A DNA stretch of 64,000 nucleotides from a candidate division NC10 bacterium CSP1-5 (GCA_001443495.1 LDXR01000017.1:1-64000); one strand, 5' to 3'; shown: positions 45,445 to 54,697, counted from the first letter of the stretch. Notes: generated from the letters alone by a model not told the origin. Numbers and translations: made by a program.

Positions 45445-46716
45445 ATGAGGGCCCTGTACAGCATCGGTCTCTTCCTGGCGTTGCTCACCCATCTGCCTCG
45501 CATTCTCCGCCGAGGTGGCCGGCGCGGTCCGTTCGGGCTAGCGGAGCGGTTAGGCCGATACCCTGAATCGCTCACCATCAGGCTTCGAGAGAAACGCCCG
45601 CTCTGGCTCCATGCGGTTTCGGTGGGGGAAGCGGTGGTGGGAGGCATTCTACTTTCACGACTGCGCGCGAGGCGGTCGGGACTGCCCTTCCTCGTCTCAA
45701 CGGTCACCGCCACGGGACGGGAGGTGGCTCGAGAGCGAATCCCCCAAGCGGAGGCGCACATCTACTTTCCTCTGGACTTTCCCGGACCCGTGGCCCGCGC
45801 CCTGACGGCCGTCAAGCCCAGGCTCGTCCTCCTGACGGAGGGCGAGATATGGCCAAACTTTCTTGAGGCCTGCCACCTCCGAGACGTGCCGGTCCTCCTG
45901 GTGAACGGCCGGGTCTCAGATCGGTCTTTCCGGCGCTGCCAGCTTGTCACGCCGCTCTACCGGCGGGTGCTCAAGCGCATCGCGCTCTTCTGCATGCAGG
46001 GCGAGGGGGATGCACGCCGCATTTTGACGTTGGGGGCCGATCCGGAGCGCGTGGTCGTCACGGGCAACATCAAGTATGATGACGAGGAGGCGAATGACCA
46101 GTTTCCCGCGCGTCTTGCCCCTGTCGCGCGTCTCGTGGACGGTCGGCCGGTCTGGGTGGCCGGGAGTACCCATCGGGGAGAGGAGGGCCCTGTCCTCCAG
46201 GCCTTTCACGAGATCAAGACAGCGGTCCCCGGTTCGATCCTGGTCCTTGCCCCGCGCCACCCGGAGCGGATTCCCGAGGTCGAGATGCTCCTCCGGGAGG
46301 CAGGCCTTCCCTTCGTTCGCCGGAGCGCGCTTACCGGAGGCGCTGCCGAGCTTCCGTCAGTCGTCCTGGTCGATACCATGGGAGAGTTGAGTCACCTCTA
46401 TGCCCTGGCCACGGTGGCTTTCGTGGGCGGCAGCCTGGTCCCGGTGGGCGGGCATAACATCCTGGAACCCGCCCGATATCGGCGGCCGATCCTGTTTGGG
46501 CCGCACATGGACAACTTTGGCGAGGTGGCTGAGGCCTTCCTCGGTGAGGGAACGCCTCACCAGGTTCGTGATGCCCCCGAGCTGGCGGCACGGGTCCTCA
46601 ACCTCTTCCGCGACCCTGCTGCGGCACACCGGATGGGGGAGGCCGCCTATCGGGTACTGACCCGCAACCGGGGGGCGGCCGAGCGGACCGTCACGCTGAT
46701 CGAGCGGTATCTGTGA
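45445..46716 (+). CDS. waaA: 3-deoxy-D-manno-octulosonic acid (Kdo) transferase
   Basis: Adds Kdo to lipid IV-A; GT30, membrane anchored. About 423 aa. Seen: an N-terminal anchor, the catalytic Glu in LWLHAVSVGEAVVG, LTEGEIWPNFL, VNGRVSDRSFRR, VTGNIKYDDE and GGSLVPVGGHNILEPA. ATG 45445 is preferred to GTG 45436. Its stop overlaps lpxK. Confidence 0.95.
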   Translation: MRALYSIGLFLALLTHLPRILRRGGRRGPFGLAERLGRYPESLTIRLREKRPLWLHAVSVGEAVVGGILLSRLRARRSGLPFLVSTVTATGREVARERIPQAEAHIYFPLDFPGPVARALTAVKPRLVLLTEGEIWPNFLEACHLRDVPVLLVNGRVSDRSFRRCQLVTPLYRRVLKRIALFCMQGEGDARRILTLGADPERVVVTGNIKYDDEEANDQFPARLAPVARLVDGRPVWVAGSTHRGEEGPVLQAFHEIKTAVPGSILVLAPRHPERIPEVEMLLREAGLPFVRRSALTGGAAELPSVVLVDTMGELSHLYALATVAFVGGSLVPVGGHNILEPARYRRPILFGPHMDNFGEVAEAFLGEGTPHQVRDAPELAARVLNLFRDPAAAHRMGEAAYRVLTRNRGAAERTVTLIERYL

Positions 46717-47804
46717 ATCCGAATATTCACCGACACTATCGCCAGTGGGTCGCCGGTCACGGTCGGCGGGGCCGCCCGGTGCGCGCTCTCCTGCGTGTGG
46801 CGTCCTGGGCCTACGGCCTGGGTGTCGGGTGGCGTCGCGGCCTGTACGGCGTCGGTCTGCTCAGACGGGTCCGCCCGCCCGTACCGGTTATCAGCATCGG
46901 CAATATCACCGCCGGAGGGACCGGGAAGACCCCCTTGACGATCCACCTCGGGCAGGAGCTCCGGGACCGGGGACTTCGAGCGGCGGTAGTGACGAGGGGC
47001 TACGGGGGGACGAGGGAGGGGAGGACGGTCGTTGTCTCGGACGGCCAGACCGTGAGAGCGGGCTATCCCGATGTCGGGGATGAGGCACTCCTTCTCGCGC
47101 GGAAGTTGCCCGGGGTTGTCGTCCTCATGTCCGCTGATCGGGTCAAGGGGTGCCGGGTGGCCGTTCGCGAGTTCGGCGCTCAGGTGATCCTCTTGGATGA
47201 CGGCTTCCAACATCTTCGGGTCGCGCGGGACCTGGACATCGTTCTTCTGGATAGAGAAAATCCTTTCGGATACGGTTATCTCCTTCCTCGGGGACTCCTC
47301 CGGGAGCCCGTACGTGCCATACGACGGGCAGATCTCCTGGTGATGACCGGGGTGGGCGACCCTGGGGAGCCCACGGACGCGCTCTCTCACTCCCGCGACA
47401 TCACGCGGGTGCCTATCCTCCATGCGGTCTACACCCCGACGGTCTTCACCGATGTCATGAGCGGTCAGACGGTCGCCGAGGAAGACCTCCGCGGTCAAAG
47501 ATTCGTCGCCTTCTCCGGGATCGCGAACCCGTCGGCCTTCGACCGGACGCTCGCGTCCCTCGGGAAGGTACCGAAGCGTCATCTCATCTATCCCGACCAT
47601 CACCCGTACAGCGCGGCGGACATCGCCACGATCGCAGAGTGCATGAAGGAGGTTGGGGCGACGGTCGCCCTGACGACTGAGAAGGATGCGGTTCGCATTG
47701 AAAAACTCCCGGTCCCATTTCCCGTTCTTGCAGTTGGGGTGAGCCTCACCCTTACGAGCGGCCAGCCGGAGCTGAAGCGTTTCCTGGACACCCTGTTTCC
47801 GTAG
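46713..47804 (+). CDS. lpxK: tetraacyldisaccharide 4'-kinase
   Basis: Phosphorylates the lipid A disaccharide at the 4' position; inner-membrane P-loop kinase. 363 aa. Walker A ISIGNITAGGTGKTPLTI, VVTRGYGG, the DDGFQHLRVARDLDIVLLD box and LPRGLLREP are intact. GTG start overlaps the waaA stop (GTGA). In E. coli LpxK acts before WaaA, so gene order does not follow the pathway. Confidence 0.95.
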   Translation: MNPNIHRHYRQWVAGHGRRGRPVRALLRVASWAYGLGVGWRRGLYGVGLLRRVRPPVPVISIGNITAGGTGKTPLTIHLGQELRDRGLRAAVVTRGYGGTREGRTVVVSDGQTVRAGYPDVGDEALLLARKLPGVVVLMSADRVKGCRVAVREFGAQVILLDDGFQHLRVARDLDIVLLDRENPFGYGYLLPRGLLREPVRAIRRADLLVMTGVGDPGEPTDALSHSRDITRVPILHAVYTPTVFTDVMSGQTVAEEDLRGQRFVAFSGIANPSAFDRTLASLGKVPKRHLIYPDHHPYSAADIATIAECMKEVGATVALTTEKDAVRIEKLPVPFPVLAVGVSLTLTSGQPELKRFLDTLFP

Positions 47805-47825
47805 CGGAATGGGCGAGAGGCGGCG

Positions 47826-48905
47826 ATGAGGGTGATCGAGCGGACGGGGGTCGATCCAGCCGGGGTTCGCCGGATCCTGATCCGGGGAGTGAACTGGGTC
47901 GGCGACGCGGTGATGACCACGCCTGCCATCGCCGGCATCCGCAAGACCTTCCCTCGCGCGCAGATCTCTCTCCTCGTGAAGCCGTGGGTTGCCGGGGTCT
48001 TTGCGGGGAACCCACACATCGACGAGATACTCATCTACGACGGGGAAGGCCGTCACAGGGGCGTAACAGGACTCCTCCAGCTGGCCCGAGAGCTTCGGGA
48101 GTCCCGGTTCGAACTGGCCATCCTGCTTCAGAACGCCTTTGAAGCGGCCCTCCTTGCCTTCCTAGCCAGAATCCCCCACCGAATTGGCTACAACACCCAG
48201 GGGAGGGGTCTGCTCCTGACCACGGCGGTGGCTCAGGATCGATCGACGAGAAAGCTTCATTACGCCGACTACTACCTGGCTCTCCTTGGCGCGCTCGGGT
48301 GGGCACAGGAAAAGCGCGAGCCGTCCCTATTTCTCAGCAGCCAAACGGAGGAGCGGGCCGAGGCCTTGCTCGCGGAGGAGGGGGTGGGGCCGCAGGACAC
48401 CCTTGTGGCCTTCAATCCCGGCTCGATCTATGGCTCGGCCAGGCGCTGGCCCGAGGAGCGGTTCGCAGCGCTGGCCGATCGCCTGGTCGAGGACCTCGGG
48501 GTAAAGGTACTTCTTACCGGGGCGAAAGTCGACGGGGCGGTGGCGAGGGCGGTTCGGTCGTATGCCCGCTATCCACAGCATGTGATTGACCTGATCGGCC
48601 GAACGGACATTCAGCTTCTGGCGGCGGTGCTGAGACGCTGCGCTGTCTTTGTGACTATCGATACAGGGTCGATGCACATCGGCGCAGCCGTGGGCGTTCC
48701 GCTGGTGGCGATCTTTGGACCGACCAATGAGAAGACCGCCTTTCCGCTGGGAAGGCACGTGCTCCTCAGGCATCCGGTCCCATGCAGCCCCTGCCTTCTG
48801 AGAGAATGCCCGATTGACCACCGGTGCATGACTGGGATTTCAGTGGATCAGGTTTTATCCTCTGTAATAGGTGTTTATGACTTTAATGATAAAGTTGTAC
48901 ATTAA
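47826..48905 (+). CDS. waaF: lipopolysaccharide heptosyltransferase II
   Basis: Adds the second heptose to the inner core; GT9 family, 359 aa. Seen: RILIRGVNWVGDAVMTTPAI at the N-terminus, VAFNPGSIYGSARRWPEERF, DTGSMHIGAAVGVPLVAIFGPT, and the Cys-rich CSPCLLRECPIDHRCM typical of WaaF. The final 20 codons are AT-rich compared with the rest. No waaC partner in the window. Confidence 0.92.
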   Translation: MRVIERTGVDPAGVRRILIRGVNWVGDAVMTTPAIAGIRKTFPRAQISLLVKPWVAGVFAGNPHIDEILIYDGEGRHRGVTGLLQLARELRESRFELAILLQNAFEAALLAFLARIPHRIGYNTQGRGLLLTTAVAQDRSTRKLHYADYYLALLGALGWAQEKREPSLFLSSQTEERAEALLAEEGVGPQDTLVAFNPGSIYGSARRWPEERFAALADRLVEDLGVKVLLTGAKVDGAVARAVRSYARYPQHVIDLIGRTDIQLLAAVLRRCAVFVTIDTGSMHIGAAVGVPLVAIFGPTNEKTAFPLGRHVLLRHPVPCSPCLLRECPIDHRCMTGISVDQVLSSVIGVYDFNDKVVH

Positions 48906-48918
48906 GTTGTGACACCAA

Positions 48919-49488
48919 ATGATAAGGGGCTCGCCGGCAGTCTTTCTCGATCGAGACGGGACCATCAACGAGGACTCAGGGTATCTGGCTGATCCTTCGG
49001 GCCTCCGACTTTTGTCGGGGGCCGGGCTGGGGCTCCGGCTGCTTCAGGAGGGGGGCTTTCGGCTGGTGGTGGTGAGCAACCAATCGGGGATCGCCCGGGG
49101 GTATTTGACGGAAGCAAGGCTTGCCGAGATCCACCAAAGGCTCGAGAGCCTGCTTGGGACAGAGGGGGTCACGTTGAGCGGCGTATATTACTGCCCCCAC
49201 CACCCGGAGGGGGCTCCCCCGTTTCGACAGGTGTGTCATTGTCGCAAGCCTCAGGGGGGATTGGTGGAGCGCGCGGCGCGGGAGCACAAAATTGACTTGA
49301 GCCGCTCGTATGTCGTCGGAGACCAGCTCGTCGATATCGAGCTGGCGCGGCAGTCGGGGATGACGGCCATCCTCGTGCTTACCGGGCAGGGGAGGCTCGC
49401 GTTAGAGTCGGGAACCGTTGAGGCGGATCATGTCGCCACCGATCTCGCGGCCGCGGCCCGTTGGATTCTCGGGAGGCACGTCGGATGA
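48919..49488 (+). CDS. gmhB: D-glycero-D-manno-heptose 1,7-bisphosphate 7-phosphatase
   Basis: HAD-family phosphatase of ADP-heptose synthesis; 189 aa. Seen: DxD motif FLDRDGTINEDSGYL, VVSNQSGIARG, the zinc-binding set CPHHPEG..CHCRKP and GDQLVDIELARQSGM. It supplies the substrate chain for the neighbouring heptosyltransferase. Start ATG 48919 lacks a clear ribosome site and lies in an AT-rich patch. Confidence 0.93.
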   Translation: MIRGSPAVFLDRDGTINEDSGYLADPSGLRLLSGAGLGLRLLQEGGFRLVVVSNQSGIARGYLTEARLAEIHQRLESLLGTEGVTLSGVYYCPHHPEGAPPFRQVCHCRKPQGGLVERAAREHKIDLSRSYVVGDQLVDIELARQSGMTAILVLTGQGRLALESGTVEADHVATDLAAAARWILGRHVG

Positions 49489-49518
49489 GCCAACAGGATA
49501 TCCGGGCGCTGCGAAGAA

Positions 49519-49614
49519 GGTTCACGGTTCAGGGTTCATAGTTCATAGACGGAGATGGGAGAGGAATGGTTGGTCCGCCATTGACCATGAACCACCAACC
49601 ATGAACCCCGAACG
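49519..49614. repeat. heptad-periodic inverted repeat, site H (gmhB/memo)
   Basis: The left arm is GGTTCAC, GGTTCAG, GGTTCAT, AGTTCAT (49519-49546). The right arm is ATTGACC, ATGAACC, ACCAACC, ATGAACC, CCGAACG (49580-49614), in exact 7-bp register. It ends ten bases before the GTG of the next gene. Confidence 0.85.
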
Positions 49615-49623
49615 AGGGTTGAA

Positions 49624-50427
49624 GTGGTACGCCGACCGGCGGTCGCAGATCTCTTCTACGCGGGAAACGCCAAGGCGCTCCACCCTCAGGTTGAGGATTT
49701 GCTCCCTCGAGGGGAAGAGAGGACCGCGGCGATGGGCGTGGTAGTCCCCCATGCTGGATATATCTATTCGGGTGCGGTGGCCGGGGCAGTCTACGCCCGG
49801 CTGGACCCTCCCGAGTCGTGTGTCGTCCTGGGCCCAAACCATACGGGTCTCGGGGCCGCTGCCGCCATTATGACCTCTGGGACCTGGGAGACGCCTTTGG
49901 GGGAAGTGACGATCGATACCGAGCTGGCCCGGGCCATCCTCGATCGATCCCGGGTGCTCGAGGAAGACGATCGGGCCCATCGGAAGGAGCACGCGATCGA
50001 GGTCCAACTGCCGTTCCTCCAGATTCTGTTCCCCGATCTGTCGTTTGTGCCTATTTCCTTGATGAGTCATGAATACGGGGCGTGCCGCGATGTCGGACAA
50101 GCCCTCGCCGAGGCCATCCAGGCTTCGGGAAAGCAGGTGCTGCTCATTGCCAGCACCGATATGAGCCACTACATCTCCCGGGAGCTGGCCGAGCGAAAGG
50201 ATCGGATGGCTATCGACGCGATACTGGATCTGGACCCGGAGCGGCTCCACGCCACTGTGCTGCGGGAACGGATCAGCATGTGCGGTTTTCACCCGACCAC
50301 CGCCATGCTGGTCGCCGCGAAGACACTCGGGGCGTCCCGGGGCGAGTTGGTCCGCTACGCCACCTCCGGCGACGTCACCAAGGATCATGCCTCCGTCGTC
50401 GGCTATGCCGGCCTGATTATTCGGTAG
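49624..50427 (+). CDS. amrB: AmmeMemoRadiSam system protein B (Memo family)
   Basis: 267 aa, homologous to the Memo iron/dioxygenase-like fold. Conserved residues are visible: His in VVPHAGYIYSG, His in LGPNHTG, STDMSHYI, and Cys in ISMCGFHPTTAM. AmrB often travels with AmrA and a radical-SAM protein, neither of which is in the window. The GTG start lies just past the repeat arm with a GAGGG stretch before it. Reaction unknown. Confidence 0.88.
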   Translation: MVRRPAVADLFYAGNAKALHPQVEDLLPRGEERTAAMGVVVPHAGYIYSGAVAGAVYARLDPPESCVVLGPNHTGLGAAAAIMTSGTWETPLGEVTIDTELARAILDRSRVLEEDDRAHRKEHAIEVQLPFLQILFPDLSFVPISLMSHEYGACRDVGQALAEAIQASGKQVLLIASTDMSHYISRELAERKDRMAIDAILDLDPERLHATVLRERISMCGFHPTTAMLVAAKTLGASRGELVRYATSGDVTKDHASVVGYAGLIIR

Positions 50428-50497
50428 GGACACGCTGGCGAGGCCGCGGCCATCGGACTCCAATAATACAAGTCAAGGTTTGGTTGACGTGCGCGGA

Positions 50498-51145
50498 TCA
50501 CTGACGCGGCGTGGAGTGGGGGTCAGATTTTGTCGTGAGGTACATGACGAGGATGTACAGGGCCGCCAGGACGAGCACCAGCCCGGCGATCCAATGGAAC
50601 CGCGAGACCAGAACATTGACCATCTCGGAGGGATTATCGAGGAGCTGCGGCCGGTCCCCGATGACCTGGGCGCCGAACCAGGCCAGGATGCCGCACCAGA
50701 TGGCCGACCCGATAATGGTCATGACGCTATAGACCGTGAAGTTCATCCGGACCAGCCCGGCCGGTATGCCGATCAGATGCCGAACCACAGGGAGCAGTCG
50801 GGCAAAGAACACGCTGCCGGCCTCGTACCGGGCCAGCCAGCGTTCGGCGCGGAGCAACTTCGCCTCAGCAACGAAAAAGTACCTGCCATACCGGATCACG
50901 AGCGGCCGTCCCACCCAGCGGGCGACCCAATAGGTCGCCGCGGCGCCAAGGTAGCTCCCCACCGTCCCGGCCAGTACTACCCCCCAAAGGCTGTACCGTC
51001 CCTGCTCGGCCCAGTAGGCAGCCGGAGGGATCACCAGCTCACTGGGGACCGGGAAGATAGAGCTCTCCATGGCCATCAAAAGAATGATCCCCGGATAGCC
51101 CCAGTCGTGGACCCACTGAAACCAGATCACGATCAACGCATGCAT
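50498..51145 (-). CDS. DedA family membrane protein
   Basis: 215 aa integral membrane protein of the DedA/SNARE-associated family (lipid scrambling or flipping of undecaprenyl phosphate in related proteins). Seen: WGYPGIILLMAMESSIFPVP, a G-x-x-x-G region GTVGSYLGAAATYWVARWVG, and FFARLLPVVRHLIGIPAGLVRM, the family signature. The start is ATG 51145 (MHALIVIW), placed right after two heptads (GATTCAC, GGTTCAT). Four to five membrane helices. Divergent from the next gene. Confidence 0.9.
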   Translation of the reverse strand: MHALIVIWFQWVHDWGYPGIILLMAMESSIFPVPSELVIPPAAYWAEQGRYSLWGVVLAGTVGSYLGAAATYWVARWVGRPLVIRYGRYFFVAEAKLLRAERWLARYEAGSVFFARLLPVVRHLIGIPAGLVRMNFTVYSVMTIIGSAIWCGILAWFGAQVIGDRPQLLDNPSEMVNVLVSRFHWIAGLVLVLAALYILVMYLTTKSDPHSTPRQ

Positions 51146-51157
51146 GAACCGTGAATC
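51144..51157. repeat. two-unit heptad trace at the dedA start
   Basis: ATGAACC and GTGAATC (plus strand 51144-51157), in 7-bp register, ending on the dedA start codon (minus strand). Minimal relic of the same element type. Confidence 0.4.
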
Positions 51158-51217
51158 TACCTCACCCCGCCGATCTGCGCAAGCCAAGTCACAGAAGGGC
51201 CGCACCTCGAAGATCCA

Positions 51218-51246
51218 TTGAAAGTGCCTCGTCGTTTCCTTATGAT
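51218..51246 (+). promoter_or_regulatory. strong sigma-70 promoter of the basic small protein gene
   Basis: TTGAAA (51218-51223), 17-bp spacer, TATGAT (51241-51246). Predicted start near 51253, leader about 73 nt. Confidence 0.7.
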
Positions 51247-51325
51247 TGAGGGACCTGAGCCCGAACAAAGTGGGGACGTGATTCTTGTGCCGTGCGTTGT
51301 TCACACATAGCAAAGGAGGTGTGAA

Positions 51326-51646
51326 ATGGCCACGAGGAAGCCAGTGAGGCCGAAAAGGACGAGCGCGAGTAAGGCCCGAAGACGTGCGGGTACGAAGGGG
51401 GCGAAGGCGGCCAGGAAGCCTGCCAAGCGACCGGCAGCCAAGCCTGCTAAATGGTATGCGTATTGCGTCATCAAGCAGCCGCCCCATGATTACAGCCCCA
51501 TCTACGGATACTTACCGTGGTCCGGGCCACATCGGGCATCGCGCGCTCTGGCGGACGCTGATGCAAGAGCCCACAATGCGAATCCAGGACACCAGGCCCT
51601 TGTGCTCCAGGCCAAAACAAAGGCGACAGCGAGGAAAAGGAGCTAA
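51326..51646 (+). CDS. small very basic protein with histone H1-like N-terminus
   Basis: 106 aa. Residues 1-42 are almost only Lys, Arg, Ala, Pro, Thr and Gly (RPKRTSASKARRRAGTK, AKAARKPAKRP), like the tails of bacterial H1-type nucleoid proteins. The rest is a compact domain with KWYAYCVIKQPPHDYSPIYG and WSGPHRASRALADADA, which I do not recognise. The Shine-Dalgarno AAAGGAGGTG is nearly perfect and a strong promoter lies upstream, so it is probably abundant. DNA or RNA binding is inference from charge. Confidence 0.7.
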   Translation: MATRKPVRPKRTSASKARRRAGTKGAKAARKPAKRPAAKPAKWYAYCVIKQPPHDYSPIYGYLPWSGPHRASRALADADARAHNANPGHQALVLQAKTKATARKRS

Positions 51647-51709
51647 CCGGAGAATGATGCGAGGAGCTGCAAATGAGGCAACCCGTGGACAAGAGAGAGG
51701 GGAGGGCTG

Positions 51710-53074
51710 ATGGAACAGCTCGCCCGCTACCCGCTGGTGAAGACACTGATTGAGCGCCGCTCGCGCCGATTTGGTAAGGGGATGTGCCTGAACGGGGGAC
51801 CCCTCGCCTATGCCAGCGCCTACTCCCCAGAGCCGCTGAGTCTCGAAGAAGAAGCGGCGTTGGCCTTTGCTGCCTGCGGCATTACCGGGTACGCCCTCGC
51901 CGAGCTTCCGTACGAGACCGGCGAGGTGCCGGAGGCGGGGGGTGGCAACATTATGATCGGCTTCATCGGCCGCACCGTGGCCAGCGGCCATGCCTTGCAC
52001 TATGTGACCGTCTTTGTCGTCAATGATGATGGTGTGTGGATGCTCAAGCGCCCTCAGGATTATCGACAAACCGAAATCGCGAGCCTGATCCAAGCTGCAC
52101 ATGAATGCAAGTTCGTCGAGCTGTACGAAAAGAGCCGGGTCCGTATCGCCGACCGGCGCCTGGATGTGCCACGCCAAAAACCCTTCGTGCCGCCATTCAA
52201 CAAGTGGTCAGCCAATCTGCCAGGTACGACCTACTTTTTATGCGTCAACGAGTTCACCGCCGACTACATCAATGTGATGCTGGCGGCTTTCGGCGAGGAG
52301 TTCGGCTACTTCGTGGTGGACGAGCGCAACCGCTTCGAACCGGCGGGCATCGCCAAGTTCGCCGTCTCTCGGGGCGGTCACCTCCAGGACGATCCCAAAC
52401 ACGGCCTCGTGGCAACACTCGGTTTCTTCGAAACGTGGCTCTACGAATTCGCGGCCATCGAACAAGGCGGAATCCTCCAGAACCTAGGCCTGATGAGCCA
52501 GGCTCTTGGGCTAGGGGGCTTCCCCCATTTCGCGGCCCATCCGTTCATCTGGTTTCAGACCCTCGGGTTTCGCATGGAAGAGATCCCCTTTTCGCGGACG
52601 ATCGGTGCCGGGCCAGTGACCAGACGGCTCCTGTGGCTGCTCAGGAAGGACGTGCCTGTTCCGACAGCGGTGGGGTTGGAGCGGGACGGTGAGGTGCTTA
52701 TCAAGCCGTACTGCCCGCCCTACTACCGCAACATGGAGGAGGCGGTCCTGGCCTTTGTGGACTTCAAATACGGGGAGGGCACGGGCATTTTTCGCGACGG
52801 CGGGGCGGTGACGGGATGGAGGGATGGCGCCGCGGTGCAGGCCGCCATTCCGCGGTACTCCGACAGGGCCATCGCAGCAACGATCGCCTACTGCGAGTAC
52901 GTGTATAACCGCTACGGGCGTTTCCCCGCCCACAGCGGTCCTTTCCGTACCATCCTTGCCTATCAGGCCCATCACCTGGATCCGGATTTCTATGAAAGGT
53001 TCTACGGGCCCGCAGCGCTCACCGATACCCAGCGTGACCATCGGGCGGCCTGGCATCGCCACGCCGGCGCGTGA
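51710..53074 (+). CDS. nitroreductase-like protein, uncharacterised
   Basis: 454 aa, soluble. The N-terminal TLIERRSRRFGKG, then PLSLEEEAALAFAACGITGY, resembles the FMN-site start of SagB-type nitroreductases (RRSxR..., L..L..LL..A.G.TG). The remaining sequence (for example GYFVVDERNRFEPAGIAKF, NLGLMSQALGLGGFPHFAAH, SDRAIAATIAYCEYVYNRYG) fits a long version of that fold, but key cofactor residues cannot be confirmed by eye. There is no signal peptide. It precedes the patatin gene with a possible GTGA overlap. Function unknown. Confidence 0.6.
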   Translation: MEQLARYPLVKTLIERRSRRFGKGMCLNGGPLAYASAYSPEPLSLEEEAALAFAACGITGYALAELPYETGEVPEAGGGNIMIGFIGRTVASGHALHYVTVFVVNDDGVWMLKRPQDYRQTEIASLIQAAHECKFVELYEKSRVRIADRRLDVPRQKPFVPPFNKWSANLPGTTYFLCVNEFTADYINVMLAAFGEEFGYFVVDERNRFEPAGIAKFAVSRGGHLQDDPKHGLVATLGFFETWLYEFAAIEQGGILQNLGLMSQALGLGGFPHFAAHPFIWFQTLGFRMEEIPFSRTIGAGPVTRRLLWLLRKDVPVPTAVGLERDGEVLIKPYCPPYYRNMEEAVLAFVDFKYGEGTGIFRDGGAVTGWRDGAAVQAAIPRYSDRAIAATIAYCEYVYNRYGRFPAHSGPFRTILAYQAHHLDPDFYERFYGPAALTDTQRDHRAAWHRHAGA

Positions 53075-53136
53075 AAGGGGTGGGACGCGTGTGGGTCCGA
53101 AACTTGCACCGGGGGAGTGCGGGAGATAGAACCCCC

Positions 53137-54174
53137 ATGAAGGCTTGGTGGAGAAGAGGGCCTAAAGCCAAGACGATCACCCTGGCCCTGCAGGGTGGTG
53201 GCGCCCACGGCGCATATACCTGGGGCGTGCTCGACCGGCTCCTCGCGGATCCGCGCATTGTCATCGAGGGCGTCAGCGCGACCAGCGCTGGGGCGATGAA
53301 CGCGGCGGTCCTGGCCCAGGGGCTGATGACCGGCGGCACGCAAGGTGGCCGTGCCGCTCTCGAGTCCTTCTGGCACGGTGTCAGCGGCGCCGCCCAGACA
53401 GCTCCTTTTCAATCGACGTGGCTGAGCCGTTGGTTGGGGAGCTGGAACATGGGCTGCTTCCCTGCCACCTTGGCTCTTGACGTCGTGCCCCCCATGTTTT
53501 CACCCTACAAGCTGAACCCGTTTAATCTGAATCCGTTACGCGACCTGCTGGTCAAGACGATCGATTTCGACCGCCTCAAGGACTGCAGCCCGGTCAAGCT
53601 CTTCATCTCGGCGAGCAACGTGCGTAGCGGCAGGATCAAGGTCTTCGAAACCCGGGAGCTGTCCGCAGACGTGCTGATGGCTTCGGCGTCCCTGCCGCTC
53701 CTCTTCCGGGCGGTCGAGATCGACGGCGAGGCCTACTGGGACGGCGGATATATGGGGAATCCGGCGATCTTTCCCCTCATCTACGACTGCGAATCCCGGG
53801 ACGTGCTGATCGTCCGCGTTACCCCGATCCGGCGAGAGGAGGTGCCCAAGACTGCGCGGGAGATTCTGAATCGGATAAACGAGATCAGCTTCAATTCCTC
53901 TCTCATGCGCGAGATGCGGGCCATTGCCTTTGTCACCCGCCTGATCGACGAGGGCGTGGTGAAGAAACGAAGACTGAAGCGCATCCTCGTCCACGACATC
54001 GACGCCGAGCCGTACATGGCTCAGCTTGCCTTTTCCAGCAAGCTCGATCCTCATTGGCACTTCCTCATGCACTTGCGGGACATCGGACGCGAGAGCGCCG
54101 ATCGGTGGATCCAGACCAACTTCGATAAGGTGGGCGTCGAGTCCTCGATAGATCTCCGGGCGGAATTCCTGTAA
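53137..54174 (+). CDS. patatin-like phospholipase family protein
   Basis: About 345 aa. Oxyanion motif LALQGGGAHGAYTWGVLDRL at the N-terminus, nucleophile elbow SATSAGAMNAAVLA (Ser in A-T-S-A-G, so the usual first Gly of G-x-S-x-G is Ala), and catalytic Asp in YWDGGYMGNPA. A longer start at GTG 53071 overlaps the previous stop; ATG 53137 is closer to the domain. It probably acts as a lipid acyl hydrolase in the cytosol or at the inner membrane. No signal peptide. Confidence 0.85.
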   Translation: MKAWWRRGPKAKTITLALQGGGAHGAYTWGVLDRLLADPRIVIEGVSATSAGAMNAAVLAQGLMTGGTQGGRAALESFWHGVSGAAQTAPFQSTWLSRWLGSWNMGCFPATLALDVVPPMFSPYKLNPFNLNPLRDLLVKTIDFDRLKDCSPVKLFISASNVRSGRIKVFETRELSADVLMASASLPLLFRAVEIDGEAYWDGGYMGNPAIFPLIYDCESRDVLIVRVTPIRREEVPKTAREILNRINEISFNSSLMREMRAIAFVTRLIDEGVVKKRRLKRILVHDIDAEPYMAQLAFSSKLDPHWHFLMHLRDIGRESADRWIQTNFDKVGVESSIDLRAEFL

Positions 54175-54258
54175 GGTACGCCAATTGGCCCACGAACGCC
54201 GGCTCTACTGAACGGCGAACGCCTTTTCGGCCGCCCATGAAGGGGTTTTTGCTGGGAG

Positions 54259-54693
54259 GTGCGTAACATTCGGCTGCTTTTCGTATGTATGGGCAATATC
54301 TGTCGAAGTCCGATGGCCGCCGGTCTCGCCCAGCGCATGCTTGAGGGGCGCGGCGAGGCCGAGAGCGCCGGCATTGCACCCTTCGGGCACCGGGCCGCCG
54401 CTGAGACCATTCGCCTGATGCGGCAGGAGGGGATCGATCTCTCTGATCATAAACCACGACAGGTTTTGGATGTGTGTTTCGAAGACTACGACTATGTCGT
54501 GTCGCTGGACCCCTACGTTCACAGGCACTTGAAGGAACGCTGCGGGGTCGCGCCGATGAAGCTTGTCTCATGGGAGATTGACGATCCGTACGGACAGGGC
54601 ATGGACACCTACCAGAAGAGTTTCGAATCGATTCGGTCCCATCTGGAAGATTTTCTCGCCCAACTCGGGCTTCCCTTTGGAGGAGACCGCTAA
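54259..54693 (+). CDS. low-molecular-weight protein tyrosine phosphatase family protein
   Basis: About 144 aa. The P-loop LLFVCMGNICRSPMAAG (C-x5-R) is at the N-terminus, AESAGIAPFGHRAA follows, and the general-acid Asp is in WEIDDPYGQGMDTYQ. The start is uncertain: GTG 54259 overlaps the GGGAGG sequence that should serve as its own ribosome site, so a nearby rare start (for instance ATT 54268) is conceivable. An arsenate reductase role is less likely, given the DP loop. Four bases separate it from the next gene. Confidence 0.85.
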   Translation: MRNIRLLFVCMGNICRSPMAAGLAQRMLEGRGEAESAGIAPFGHRAAAETIRLMRQEGIDLSDHKPRQVLDVCFEDYDYVVSLDPYVHRHLKERCGVAPMKLVSWEIDDPYGQGMDTYQKSFESIRSHLEDFLAQLGLPFGGDR

Positions 54694-54697
54694 GGGT

